DNA of 64,000 nt from AWTP1-13 sp963797005 (GTDB taxonomy: Bacteria > Pseudomonadota > Alphaproteobacteria > Rhizobiales > Hyphomicrobiaceae), in NCBI GenBank assembly GCA_963797005.1, contig CAWCOF010000003.1, forward strand, positions 124,001 through 188,000. Reading direction: 5' to 3'. Shown piece by piece: positions 1 to 8,453 of this stretch. The notes under the pieces were generated by a model. The model saw nothing but the letters and a program-made list of their open reading frames with translations, was not told where the DNA came from and made no database searches. The position numbers were made by a program, and so were the translations under genes. Positions within the stretch are counted from its first letter, which is position 1; each line of letters starts with the position of its first letter.

Positions 1-669
1 CATCGCCGCCAAGTGGTCGGCGTTGCCCCAGTAGCCGGCGAGCGCGGGATCGAACATCTCGCCCAGCCAGTGGATGATCACGGGCTCCTTCGCCTGGGAG
101 AGCACGCGGTCGTAGACGCGCTCGTAATCGGCAGGCGACTTGGCGACGCGCGCGAGCGCCCGGCTTGCCATCACGATCAGCCGCCCGCCGGCAGCCTCGA
201 TCGCCGCCATCTGCTCCTCGTAGGCGCGGATCACATCGTCGACCGAGCGCACCTTGTCGAGGTCGAGATGGTCGGTGCCGCAGCCCGAGGCGATCAGCGC
301 CGGCCGGCCCTCGCGCTTCTCCCAGGCCTTGGCCGCGCCGACCGCGCGCTTGATCAGCTCCAGCGACGTCGGCCAGTCGAGCCCCATGCCGCGCTGGGCC
401 GTGTCCATCGCCTCCGCCACGCCGAGGCCCAGGTCCCACAGGTACTCGCGGTAAGCGATCGTCTTGTCCCAGTCGAGCGCGCAGTCGAGCCAAGGATCGT
501 TGGCCGCCGTAGCATCGGCCACCACGTGCGCCGCCGAGAACGCGACGCGGTTGAAGGCGCCCTTCGCCTTGTCCGGCAGGCCAAGGGGCTTCGACAGCAT
601 GAACGTCTCGAGCTTCCCCGCCGCCGTCGGCAGGTTGATCTTGAGCGAGGAGAGAATGGGTGCGTTCAT
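1..669 (-). CDS. DUF993 / dihydrodipicolinate synthase-like protein (C-terminal part missing at window edge)
   Basis: An open frame of 223 codons starts at the ATG at 669 and runs off the left edge, so only the N-terminal part of a protein usually near 380 residues is present. The text (AFSAAHVVADA, LGVAEAMDTAQRGMGLDWPT, then a GCGTDHL stretch) matches my knowledge of the DUF993 family, annotated as dihydrodipicolinate synthase-like TIM-barrel enzymes. The true substrate is not established. It lies downstream of, and on the same strand as, a Gfo/Idh/MocA oxidoreductase across a 240-base gap holding palindromic repeats. That pairing is common in sugar or polyol catabolic loci, so a role as an aldolase/lyase there is inference. 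Confidence 0.75.
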   Translation of the reverse strand, partial: MNAPILSSLKINLPTAAGKLETFMLSKPLGLPDKAKGAFNRVAFSAAHVVADATAANDPWLDCALDWDKTIAYREYLWDLGLGVAEAMDTAQRGMGLDWPTSLELIKRAVGAAKAWEKREGRPALIASGCGTDHLDLDKVRSVDDVIRAYEEQMAAIEAAGGRLIVMASRALARVAKSPADYERVYDRVLSQAKEPVIIHWLGEMFDPALAGYWGNADHLAAM

Positions 670-671
670 CG

Positions 672-910
672 GTACAGTTCCTGACCAGCTGCCGAAATGC
701 AGTTCGCCGCGTTTCCCTCTCCCCTCGGGGAGAGGACGTGAGGCCATGGCTTACGGCTGCGAAGCTGGTCCGGGATGCGAACGCGGCGGCTGTGGCGCAG
801 CCGTAAGTCATTTGGCCGAACTGGTGAGGGGGAAGTGAAGGCCCCCTCATCCGGCCCTTCGGGCCACCTTCTCCCCAAGGGGAGAAGGGCCTTCGCCGCG
901 TGCGTCATGC
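672..910. repeat. Intergenic palindromic repeats of the CCTCTCCCC/GGGGAGAGG type
   Basis: This gap between two minus-strand genes holds two short palindromes: CCTCTCCCC-TC-GGGGAGAGG near 716-736 and CCTTCTCCCC-AA-GGGGAGAAGG at 867-888. The text between them is related to the elements at 21.9-22.07 kb and 44.82-44.89 kb. No coding potential is convincing here. Such elements are dispersed non-coding repeats in many alphaproteobacteria and can act as RNA hairpins or terminators. Confidence 0.55.
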
Positions 911-2062
911 TCAAACCTTCAATTCCGGCACATCCACCCAGCGCCGCTCCTTCCAGGAGCGCAGCGCGCACTCGACGAGCTGCACGCCCTTGGCGCCCTC
1001 GACCAGGTCCCACTTGTAGGGCGCGTCCTCCTCGACGTGACGGATGAACGCCTCCCACTGCAGCTTGAAGCCGTTGTCGTAGCTTTGCGTGTCGGGCACG
1101 GACTGCCAGCCGGCGTAGAAGTCGATCTCCTGCCTGACGTCGGGGTTCCACACGGGCTTGGGCGTCGCCATCCTCTGCTGCGTGACGACATCCTGCAGGC
1201 CGGCCACGGCCGAGCCGTGCGTGCCGTCGACATGCAGGGTGAGCAGGTCGTCGCGGCGCACGCGCGTCGCCCACGAGCAGTTGAAGTGGGCGATGACATC
1301 GTGGTCGAGCCGGAAGGTGGCGTAGCAGGCGTCGTCGGCCGTGGCCTTGTAGGGCTTGCCGGCCTCGTCGATGCGCTCGGGGATATGCGTGGCACCGAGG
1401 CACGAGACCGACTTCACGTCGCCGAAGGTGTTGTCGAGCACGTAGCGCCAGTGGCACAGCATGTCGAGGATGATGCCGCCGCCGTCCTCGGCCCGATAGT
1501 TCCAGGAGGGGCGCTGGGCCGGCTGCAGGTCGCCCTCGAACACCCAGTAGCCGAACTCGCCGCGCACGGCGAGCAGCCGGCCGAAAAAGCCGGAGTCGAT
1601 CATCATCTTGAGCTTGCGCAAGCCCGGCAGGAACAGCTTGTCCTGCACCACGCCGTGCTTGATGCCGGCGGCTTTGGCCTTGCGCGCGATCGCGATGGCC
1701 TCCTCGAGGTTGGTGGCGGTCGGCTTCTCGCAATAGATGTGTTTGCCGGCGGCAATGGCCTTGGCCAGCAGTGTGGGGCGCATCTGCGTGGTGGCGGCGT
1801 CGAAGAACACCGTGTCGTTGCGGTCGGCGAGGCACGCGTCGAGGTCGGTCGAGACCCTCTCGATGCCGTGCGTCTTGGCGAGCGCCTCGAGCTTGGCCCT
1901 GTCGCGCCCGACCAGGATCGGATCGGGCATGACGCGGTCGCCGTTCGCGAGCATCACGCCACCCTGCCGACGGATGACCGCGATGGAACGCGCCAGGTGC
2001 TGGTTGGCGCCCATGCGGCCGGTCACGCCGTACATGATGATGCCGAGCCGCCGCGTCGCCAT
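911..2062 (-). CDS. Gfo/Idh/MocA family oxidoreductase
   Basis: A 383-residue NAD(P)-dependent dehydrogenase. A Rossmann motif GVTGRMG lies at residues 12-18, and the family EKP motif (CEKPTATNLEEA) with its catalytic-region lysine is at 112-114. A GFO_IDH_MocA C-terminal alpha/beta domain follows. The start is the ATG at 2062 because GGAGG sits seven bases upstream; the frame stays open a further 16 codons but without a ribosome site. The family oxidises sugars, inositols and related hydroxy compounds or their CoA-free acids; the substrate cannot be read from sequence. It precedes the DUF993 gene on the same strand, so a shared carbohydrate or polyol pathway is likely but inferred. Confidence 0.88.
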   Translation of the reverse strand: MATRRLGIIMYGVTGRMGANQHLARSIAVIRRQGGVMLANGDRVMPDPILVGRDRAKLEALAKTHGIERVSTDLDACLADRNDTVFFDAATTQMRPTLLAKAIAAGKHIYCEKPTATNLEEAIAIARKAKAAGIKHGVVQDKLFLPGLRKLKMMIDSGFFGRLLAVRGEFGYWVFEGDLQPAQRPSWNYRAEDGGGIILDMLCHWRYVLDNTFGDVKSVSCLGATHIPERIDEAGKPYKATADDACYATFRLDHDVIAHFNCSWATRVRRDDLLTLHVDGTHGSAVAGLQDVVTQQRMATPKPVWNPDVRQEIDFYAGWQSVPDTQSYDNGFKLQWEAFIRHVEEDAPYKWDLVEGAKGVQLVECALRSWKERRWVDVPELKV

Positions 2063-2172
2063 GGAAATGCCTCCGGACCAGGGTTTCCGCCAGTTACGGA
2101 GAGAGCCCATTCGATGTCAATGCGCCATAGGCCTGGGCGCCATGGGCCTGGCCCCTGGCCGGAAAATAGGCG

Positions 2173-2691
2173 CTATGCGGCCGAAGGCACCCCACGAGGC
2201 GGCAATGACGGATCGGGCGCCGCTGCCGCGGGAAGGGTCGCGGCGGCCATGCCGTCCTGCAGGGCCTTGCGCAGGACAAGCGGCTCGGCGAGCCGGGGAA
2301 GGTAGATGTCGTCAACGCCTGTGCCATGCAGCTCGATGCGGCCGAAGTTGAACAGCCGACCCATCAAACCCTGCTCCAGATTGATCTCCTCGATGGCCCT
2401 CAGCTGCAACTCCTGCGTGGCGCGAACGATCAATCCGCGTTTGTAGATCAGGCGCTGGTTCGTCACGCCGATCTCCGTTGTCCAGATTGGAACCAGGATG
2501 GCAAGCCACAGCACCCCCCCGGCCACCGCGAGAGACAAGGCAGTCCAGTTATATCCTTTCCATTCCACCACGGCAGCGCCCGCAGCGAAGATGGCGAGAA
2601 GGGTCCACGCACCAGCGCGGTAGAACCACGGGAAGCGCGCCCGATACAGCAGTGCTTCGCTGTGGCCGAGACTTTTCTCGATGTAGCTCAT
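2173..2691 (-). CDS. PH domain-containing membrane protein (bPH2/YdbS-like)
   Basis: A 172-residue protein with two adjacent membrane segments (about 27-44 and 51-70) followed by a bacterial PH-like domain (about 71-145). The domain begins TTEIGVTNQRLIYKRG and includes the typical QLRAIEEINLEQGLMGRLFNFG stretch. The tail is alanine/proline-rich and probably disordered. This layout is that of the bPH2 family, small integral membrane proteins of unknown biochemical role often linked to cell-envelope stress. It stands alone between an oxidoreductase and an aldehyde dehydrogenase, with no sign of co-transcription with either. Confidence 0.85.
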   Translation of the reverse strand: MSYIEKSLGHSEALLYRARFPWFYRAGAWTLLAIFAAGAAVVEWKGYNWTALSLAVAGGVLWLAILVPIWTTEIGVTNQRLIYKRGLIVRATQELQLRAIEEINLEQGLMGRLFNFGRIELHGTGVDDIYLPRLAEPLVLRKALQDGMAAATLPAAAAPDPSLPPRGVPSAA

Positions 2692-2799
2692 GGTGGGTAC
2701 CCGACGTGGCCGTGGCTGCGAAGAGAGAACGCAGCAGCAGCTCGAGCGTTTCAGACAATCTGCGCAATTGTGCGGCGGCCCAGGGGGCGCAATGCCGGG

Positions 2800-4263
2800 C
2801 TAGCGCGGGCGGCGGAGGCGCCGCAGGGCCAGGCGTATCAGGTGCCTGAACCAGGTACCGTAGGGTGGCGCCAGCAGGTCGGTCAGGGTGAGCCGGGGCT
2901 GGGAAAACACCGCCTTGCCGTGGCTGAAGGTACGGAAGCCTTCGCGCCCGTGATAGGCGCCCATGCCGCTCTCACCGATGCCGCCGAACGGCAGCAACTC
3001 CTGGGCGAAGTGATAGATCGTGTCGTTGATGGTGACGCCGCCCGAGACGGTGAGGTCGAGCACGCGGTCGATGCGCGCCCTGTCGTCATCGAAGTAGTAG
3101 AGCGCGAGCGGCCGCGGCCGGCGGCGGACGTAGTCGATTGCCTCATCGAGCGTCCGGTAGGTGAGGATCGGCAATAGCGGGCCGAAGATCTCCTCCTGCA
3201 TGACGGCCATCTCGGCCATAACGCCGGTGAGCAGCACGGGCGCGATCTTGCGGGTGTTGGAGGAACCAATCTCGCCGGTGGCCAGCTCGCCTCCGGGATC
3301 GATTGCGTCGACGCGCGCACCCCTTGCTCGCGCATCCGCAACGAGCCCCAACAGCCGCTCGTAGTGGCGTTGATTGATGATGGCGGTGTAGTCGCGGTTG
3401 TCGATCAGGCGCGGATAAAGGACCATCGCTGCTTCGCGGTATTGCCGTGCGAACGCGTCGACGGCGCTCTCGTGCACCAAGGCATAGTCGGGCGCGATGC
3501 AGGTCTGCCCCGCGTTCAACAGCTTGCCGTGGGCAATCCGCTTGGCGGCCGTCGCCAGATCATAGCCGGGGTGCACGATGGCCGGCGACTTGCCGCCAAG
3601 CTCCAGCGTGACGGGTGTCAGGCTCTCCGCCGCGGCGGCCATCACCTTCCGTCCGACCGCCGTGGAGCCGGTGAACAGCAGATGGTCGAACGGCAGCCGG
3701 CAAAGCGCCTGCGCAACGTCGGCGCCGCCGGTCGCGACGGTGACGCGATCGGCGCCGAGCGCGCCTTCGAGGCACTCCTTCAGGAGATCGGACGTGGCCG
3801 GCGTGAACTCGGAAGGTTTGAGGATCGCGCGGTTGCCGGCTGCCAGCGCCGCTGCCAGCGGCCCGATCGTCAGCGACACGGGATAGTTCCAGGGCGAGAT
3901 GATCCCCACCACGCCCTTGGGCTGCCAGAGGATCTTATTGCGCGCCGGCCAAAATGGGATCGCGCTGGCCCGCCGCTCCGGGCGCATCCACTTGCCGACA
4001 TTGCGCAACGCGTCACGCACCGTGGTGAGCGCCGGGATCATCTCCGCCACCAGCGTCTCCTCGTGCGATCGCCAGCCGAAGTCGCGGGCAATCGTCTCCT
4101 GAAATTCCGGGATGGAGGCGACCAGCGCGCGGCGCACGGCCCGCAGGTGCGCCTGCCGATCCGCCAGGGAAGCGGGCGGCTCCTGGCGGCTCGCCTGGTG
4201 CATGGCCCAGAAGCGCGTTTCGAGGTCGGCGGCGCCGGCAGGCGCGGGCTGGCGGGTCGTCAT
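2800..4263 (-). CDS. Coniferyl aldehyde dehydrogenase-type NAD(P)-dependent aldehyde dehydrogenase
   Basis: A 487-residue aldehyde dehydrogenase oxidising an aldehyde to the carboxylate. The NAD-binding FTGSTAVG is at 197-204, the general base Glu221 lies in ELGGKSP, and the catalytic Cys255 lies in NAGQTCIAPD. The IISPWNYP and FGGIGESGMG motifs are intact. The absence of a long insert and the late QELLPFGGIG motif resemble the CalB-like coniferyl aldehyde dehydrogenase subgroup; the actual substrate is inferred. The start is the ATG at 4263, which overlaps the stop of the upstream mmcB gene (TGATG), so the two are probably translationally coupled. A start six codons upstream is open but would lengthen the overlap. 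Confidence 0.88.
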   Translation of the reverse strand: MTTRQPAPAGAADLETRFWAMHQASRQEPPASLADRQAHLRAVRRALVASIPEFQETIARDFGWRSHEETLVAEMIPALTTVRDALRNVGKWMRPERRASAIPFWPARNKILWQPKGVVGIISPWNYPVSLTIGPLAAALAAGNRAILKPSEFTPATSDLLKECLEGALGADRVTVATGGADVAQALCRLPFDHLLFTGSTAVGRKVMAAAAESLTPVTLELGGKSPAIVHPGYDLATAAKRIAHGKLLNAGQTCIAPDYALVHESAVDAFARQYREAAMVLYPRLIDNRDYTAIINQRHYERLLGLVADARARGARVDAIDPGGELATGEIGSSNTRKIAPVLLTGVMAEMAVMQEEIFGPLLPILTYRTLDEAIDYVRRRPRPLALYYFDDDRARIDRVLDLTVSGGVTINDTIYHFAQELLPFGGIGESGMGAYHGREGFRTFSHGKAVFSQPRLTLTDLLAPPYGTWFRHLIRLALRRLRRPR

Positions 4264-4757
4264 CACTCCGCCTGCCCCCACCGCTCGAAATTCCCGTCCG
4301 GATCGACCGCCGCCTGCAGTCGCATGGCTGCGATGCGCGCAAGGCGCAAGGTCATGGCCTTGCGCCGCGCCCCGGCCAGCCTGTGCTCTGGCGCCGGGCG
4401 GACGATCTCCCCGCCATAGCGGTCGGAGATGATGAGGCCCGTATCGGGCGGCAGCACCTCGCGCGGAAAATCCGGCGCCACGGCGAAGAACAGTCGATCG
4501 CAGAAGGCGCGGTACTCAGGCCACTTTTGGTCGCTGCGGAAGTCCTCCAGGCACGACTTGACCTCGATGATCCAGATCTCGCCGCCGTCCGATATGCCGG
4601 CAAGGTCGGCGCGTCTGCTGTTGGCCAGGGACATCTCGGCGACGGTCGCGAGCCCGTACGCCCGGAGCAGTCTTGCCGCACCGCGGCAGATGTCGGTGGC
4701 GGCCGCCCGCTGAAGGGTGTCTGCGGCCGGGGCGGGATCGGGCATAGCCACTGCCAT
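4263..4757 (-). CDS. mmcB: MmcB family DNA repair protein
   Basis: A 164-residue protein of the MmcB family (Pfam PF06319). It has a restriction-endonuclease-like core: RRADLAGI with Asp51, then EIWIIEVKS with Glu65 and Lys67, spaced as in PD-(D/E)XK nucleases. In Caulobacter the family member is SOS-induced and contributes to mitomycin C resistance; nuclease activity is a prediction. I chose the ATG at 4757 over the TTG at 4766 because the GGAG element is too close to the TTG. I saw no GTTC-N7-GTTC LexA box in the 140 bases upstream, so SOS control is not supported here. The stop overlaps the aldehyde dehydrogenase start. Confidence 0.82.
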   Translation of the reverse strand: MAVAMPDPAPAADTLQRAAATDICRGAARLLRAYGLATVAEMSLANSRRADLAGISDGGEIWIIEVKSCLEDFRSDQKWPEYRAFCDRLFFAVAPDFPREVLPPDTGLIISDRYGGEIVRPAPEHRLAGARRKAMTLRLARIAAMRLQAAVDPDGNFERWGQAE

Positions 4758-4906
4758 GACTGACAAATCTCCTGGCCGCGCCGCGCACGCCCGAGGCCGG
4801 CGAACGCCACCGGCGCAGATTTGGAGTGCGCGACCACGGTGTCTTTCCTTGGCCGCGATGGCCGCCTATTGTCCCGGTCGGCGTCAGCAATCGGGTGGCA
4901 TATTGC

Positions 4907-7408
4907 ATGTTTTTCAAGCGTCCGCAGCAGGACAGCGCCCGAGCTGTCACCGGGGGACAGACAACGACGGTAGCGGCACGTCCGCAGGCGCTCGACGCGT
5001 CGGAGCTGCGCCGCGTCGTCAACCCGGCGACGCTGGGCTTCAAGACCACCGGCGACCTCAACCCGATCAGCGGTCTGATCGGCCAGGAGCGGGCGCTCAA
5101 GGCCATCCAGTTCGGCACCAGCATCAAGAGCCACGACTTCAACATTTTCGTGCTCGGCCCGCCGGCCTCCGGCAAGAGCACGGCCGTGAAGGCCCACCTC
5201 GAGCAGAAGGCGGCCGCGGCGCCCACGCCGACCGACTGGGCCTACGTCTACAATTTCGACGATCCCAATCGGCCGCGCGCGCTTCAGCTGCCGCATGGCC
5301 GCGCCAAGTTGCTGGCCAAGGGCATGGTGGCGGCTCTCGACGAGCTCAGGAGCGTCCTGCCGGCGCTGTTCGAGGGCGAGGACTACCAGGTGCGGCGCCG
5401 CGCCATCGACGAGCAGTTCAGGTCGGGTCAGGAGGAGGCGCTCGAGGCGCTCAATGCCAAGGCGCGGACCCAGAACATCGCCATTCTGCGCACGCCCACG
5501 GGCTTCACCATGGCGCCCATGCACGAGGGCAAAGTGGTCAAGCCCGAGGTGTTCAACGCGCTGCCTGAAGGCATGCGCAAGGATGTCGAGAGCAAGATCG
5601 AGGGCCTGCACAAGGAGCTCGGGGCTATCCTCGAGCGCATGCCGAAGGCCGACAAGAAACGCCGCGGTCAGCTGAGCGAGCTCAACGAGGAGGTCTCCCG
5701 GCATGCCGTGCAGGAGGCATTCAACGACCTGATCGAATCGTTCTCGGACGTGCCGCAGGCGCTCGATTTCCTCAAGGCCGCCGGCTTCGATCTGATCCGC
5801 AACGTGGCCGTCTTCCTCATGACCAGCGAGGAGGAGAATGCCATCGTCAAGCAGTCGGTGGACGTCGCACGCGACGCGCGTTTCCGCCGCTACATGGTCA
5901 ACGTCGTCGTCGCCAACGGGGATGGTGCGTCGGCCGGCGCGCCCATCGTCGAGGAGCTCAACCCCACCTACGGCAACATCATGGGCCGCGTCGAGCACAT
6001 CGCCCAGATGGGCACGCTCGTCACGGACTTTCTGCTGATCAAGGCGGGCGCCCTGCATCATGCCAACGGCGGCTTTCTGCTGCTCGACGCCCGCAAGCTG
6101 CTGCTGTCGCCGTTCGCCTGGGAGGCGCTGAAGCGGGCCGTCAAGGCGCGCGAGATCCGCATCGAGCAGCCGACGGAGGTATCGGGCCTCATCTCGACGC
6201 AGTCGCTCGACCCGCAGCCGATCCCTCTCGAGCTGCGCGTCGTGCTGTTCGGGGACCGCGAGCTCTACTACCTGCTGTCCGCCTTCGACCCCGACTTCGC
6301 GCGCCTGTTCAAGGTGCAGGCCGACTTCGACGACACCATCGAGCGCTCCTCGGAGAACGATCAGGCCTATGCCCGGGTGATCGCCTCCATTGTCAAGGAG
6401 CACGGGCTCAAGCCGATCGATGCCACCGGCGTCGCCCGGGTCATCGACGAGGGTGCGCGCCTGGCCGACGACCGCGAGAAACTGTCGATCGAGATCGGCC
6501 GCATCGCCGACATCGTGCGCGAGGCGGACTACTGGTCCGGCCAGGCCAAGCGCGAGGTCACCACGCGGGCCGACGTGGCGCGCGCCATCGAGGAGCAGAT
6601 CCAGCGCGCCGACCGGCTGCGGGACAGGGCGCAGGAGACGATCGCCCGCGGTGTGGTGCTGGTCGACACGGAGGGCGCCGAGGTCGGCCAGATCAACGGC
6701 CTGTCCGTCCTGCAGCTTGGCTCGTTTTCCTTCGGCCGGCCCAGTCGCATCACCGCGCGCGTGCGCCTCGGCTCGGGTCGCGTCATGGACATCGAGCGCG
6801 AGGCGAAGCTCGGCGGGCCGCTGCACTCCAAGGGCGTCATGATATTGTGGGGCTTCCTCGCCGGCCGCTACGCGCTGGACGTGCCCCTGGCGCTGGCGGC
6901 AACGCTGGTGTTCGAACAGTCCTACGGTGGCGTCGAAGGCGACAGCGCCTCCTCGGCGGAGCTCTATGCGCTGCTCTCCGCGCTCTCCGAGATTCCCGTC
7001 AAGCAGGCGTTGGCGGTGACGGGCTCCGTCAACCAGCGCGGCGAGGTGCAGGCGATCGGCGGCGTCAACGAGAAGATCGAAGGCTTCTTCGACGTGTGCC
7101 GGCCGCGCGGGCTCAACGAGCAGCAAGGCGTGCTGATCCCGAAATCGAACGTGCAGCATCTGATGTTGCGCGAGGACGTGGTGGAGGCTGTCCGGAACGG
7201 ACAGTTCGGCGTCTATCCCGTCGGCACCATCGACGAAGGCATCGAGATCCTGACCGGCGTCAAGGCGGGTGAGCGCGATTCCTCGGGCCGTTTCCCGGCC
7301 GGGACCATCAACCGGCTGGTGGAGGACAAGCTCAGATCCCTTGCCGAGCGTGCGCGCAGCTTTGCCAGGAGCACGGGCAACGGCGCCATCGCCAAGGACG
7401 CTTCATGA
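4907..7408 (+). CDS. Lon-like AAA+ ATP-dependent protease (LonH/YcbZ type, with N-terminal AAA_32 domain)
   Basis: An 833-residue cytoplasmic protease joining an AAA+ module to a Lon-type proteolytic domain. The Walker A GPPASGKST is at residues 84-92 and an insert and helical region follow. At the C-terminus the Lon catalytic dyad is Ser680 (EGDSAS) and Lys723 (GGVNEKIEGF). The order matches the Lon-related family to which E. coli YcbZ belongs, but with an intact Walker A. The start is the ATG at 4907 (MFFKRPQQ); the upstream 27 in-frame codons read like non-coding DNA crossing the divergent mmcB promoter. The stop overlaps the next gene by ATGA, implying coupled translation of protease and partner. 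Substrates are unknown. Confidence 0.85.
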   Translation: MFFKRPQQDSARAVTGGQTTTVAARPQALDASELRRVVNPATLGFKTTGDLNPISGLIGQERALKAIQFGTSIKSHDFNIFVLGPPASGKSTAVKAHLEQKAAAAPTPTDWAYVYNFDDPNRPRALQLPHGRAKLLAKGMVAALDELRSVLPALFEGEDYQVRRRAIDEQFRSGQEEALEALNAKARTQNIAILRTPTGFTMAPMHEGKVVKPEVFNALPEGMRKDVESKIEGLHKELGAILERMPKADKKRRGQLSELNEEVSRHAVQEAFNDLIESFSDVPQALDFLKAAGFDLIRNVAVFLMTSEEENAIVKQSVDVARDARFRRYMVNVVVANGDGASAGAPIVEELNPTYGNIMGRVEHIAQMGTLVTDFLLIKAGALHHANGGFLLLDARKLLLSPFAWEALKRAVKAREIRIEQPTEVSGLISTQSLDPQPIPLELRVVLFGDRELYYLLSAFDPDFARLFKVQADFDDTIERSSENDQAYARVIASIVKEHGLKPIDATGVARVIDEGARLADDREKLSIEIGRIADIVREADYWSGQAKREVTTRADVARAIEEQIQRADRLRDRAQETIARGVVLVDTEGAEVGQINGLSVLQLGSFSFGRPSRITARVRLGSGRVMDIEREAKLGGPLHSKGVMILWGFLAGRYALDVPLALAATLVFEQSYGGVEGDSASSAELYALLSALSEIPVKQALAVTGSVNQRGEVQAIGGVNEKIEGFFDVCRPRGLNEQQGVLIPKSNVQHLMLREDVVEAVRNGQFGVYPVGTIDEGIEILTGVKAGERDSSGRFPAGTINRLVEDKLRSLAERARSFARSTGNGAIAKDAS

Positions 7409-8265
7409 TCGCGCACGTGGCTGAGAGCGGCGAGGAAAGCGGCCGCGTCGTGCTGCATTTCAGCTCCGCGCAGCCGAACGCCCTTGCGCTTGCGGCCGCC
7501 ATCAGGGTTGCCCGGGCGTTCGGCTCCGAGGTCGAGATGCTCTTCGTCGAGGACGAGCAGCTTTACGATTGCGCCGCCTACACCTTCGTGCGCGAGGTCT
7601 CGCTGACCGGCCGACAGCGACGGGTGGTGTCGGCGGCGGACATCGGGCGCGATCTGCATTTTGCTGCGCGAGGGGCGCGGCGGCAGATCGAGGCGCTGGC
7701 ACGCCGCGCCGAGGTGCCCTTGCGCACGCGCGTCGTGCGCGATGAACCCCTGCGCGCCCTGTCGGTCGCCTGCGCGGAGCGTGGGCCCTGGAACGTGGTG
7801 GCGCTGGCCGAGCCGTTTACGGGCAACGGCGCGCTGCTGCATCAATTGCTGCTGGAGGTTGCGGGCACGACCGGTCTCGTCGTGGTCGGGCCCAAGGCGC
7901 AGCGCGTGGAAGGTTTCCCGGTCGCCGTCGTGGAGGATATCCAGCGGCTGCCGGATATGCTGCGCACGGCCGAGCGGCTGGCCGCTCTCGATGGCACGCA
8001 GGTCGTGCTGTTGCTGGTTGCGTCAGAGGTTGAACGGCTCCATAGCATGGACGGAGAGGCGCGCCTCGTGCTGGAGGGCCGAGAGGATGTGCGCATCGAG
8101 ATCGCCGCTGCCACGCACGGTGCGGCAGTGGTCATTGCGGAGGCGCTGCGCCGTTTGCGGGGCGGCTTCGTGATCTGCCAGCTCGGTGGTCTGCTCGTCC
8201 CCGACGAGGGTGACCTGCGTCCGCTGGCGGGGGGTCTCGAATGTCCATTGTTCGTGGTGCGTTGA
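7405..8265 (+). CDS. Universal-stress-protein-like protein coupled to the Lon-like protease
   Basis: A 286-residue soluble protein of alternating beta/alpha character with no signal or membrane segment. It opens with VVLHFSSAQPNALALAAAIRVARAFGSEVEMLF, like the first strand and helix of a UspA-type fold. The second half has a comparable unit starting near VEGFPVAVVEDIQRL. I do not see the G-2x-G-9x-G(S/T) ATP loop of classical UspA, so nucleotide binding is doubtful. Its ATG lies inside the stop of the Lon-like protease (ATGA), so the two are probably made together; a regulatory or adaptor role is inference. A hypothetical label would also be fair. Confidence 0.7.
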   Translation: MIAHVAESGEESGRVVLHFSSAQPNALALAAAIRVARAFGSEVEMLFVEDEQLYDCAAYTFVREVSLTGRQRRVVSAADIGRDLHFAARGARRQIEALARRAEVPLRTRVVRDEPLRALSVACAERGPWNVVALAEPFTGNGALLHQLLLEVAGTTGLVVVGPKAQRVEGFPVAVVEDIQRLPDMLRTAERLAALDGTQVVLLLVASEVERLHSMDGEARLVLEGREDVRIEIAAATHGAAVVIAEALRRLRGGFVICQLGGLLVPDEGDLRPLAGGLECPLFVVR

Positions 8266-8271
8266 GGCGCG

Positions 8272-8348
8272 TAGTGTGATGATCGAGAAGTCCGCTGTAT
8301 CGCACTGGGCTGGGTTCGGGAGCGGACTTCTCGATCTGAATCACACTA
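8272..8348. repeat. Large inverted repeat 1 of a tandem palindrome pair
   Basis: The arm at 8272-8296 starts TAGTGTGA and continues GATCGAGAAGTCCGCT. It is matched by AGCGGACTTCTCGATC at 8321-8336 and TCACACTA at 8341-8348. The inner 16-base stem is perfect. It begins six bases after the stop of the Usp-like gene, so it could terminate transcription, although no T-run follows. Its ends (TAGTGT/ACACTA) match those of the neighbouring palindrome, suggesting one repeat family. Confidence 0.75.
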
Positions 8349-8362
8349 GAAGACTGATCGCT

Positions 8363-8437
8363 CTAGTGTCCTTCAGATCGCGAAATTCGTTCCGAGCCCG
8401 CCGCACACTGCGACGAATTTCGCGATCAGGACACTAG
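8363..8437. repeat. Large inverted repeat 2 of a tandem palindrome pair
   Basis: CTAGTGTCCT at 8363-8372 pairs with AGGACACTAG at 8428-8437. Inside, GATCGCGAAATTCGT at 8376-8390 pairs with ACGAATTTCGCGATC at 8413-8427. The outer heptamer CTAGTGT/ACACTAG is shared with the first palindrome, but the internal stems differ. It ends 17 bases before phoR and so forms part of the phoR leader. It resembles the REP/MITE-like mobile palindromes seen in Hyphomicrobiales genomes. Confidence 0.75.
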
Positions 8438-8453
8438 GAAGGCAAGCCACAAG

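Noticed and set aside
4758..4906. LexA (SOS) box upstream of mmcB
   Set aside because: No GTTC-N7-GTTC or its complement was found, despite the family being SOS-regulated in Caulobacter.
4352..7159. Very long minus-strand open frame opposite the Lon-like protease
   Set aside because: It is a GC-skew shadow: the protein has no family features, is Arg/Leu/Asp-rich, and lies opposite an unmistakable protease gene.
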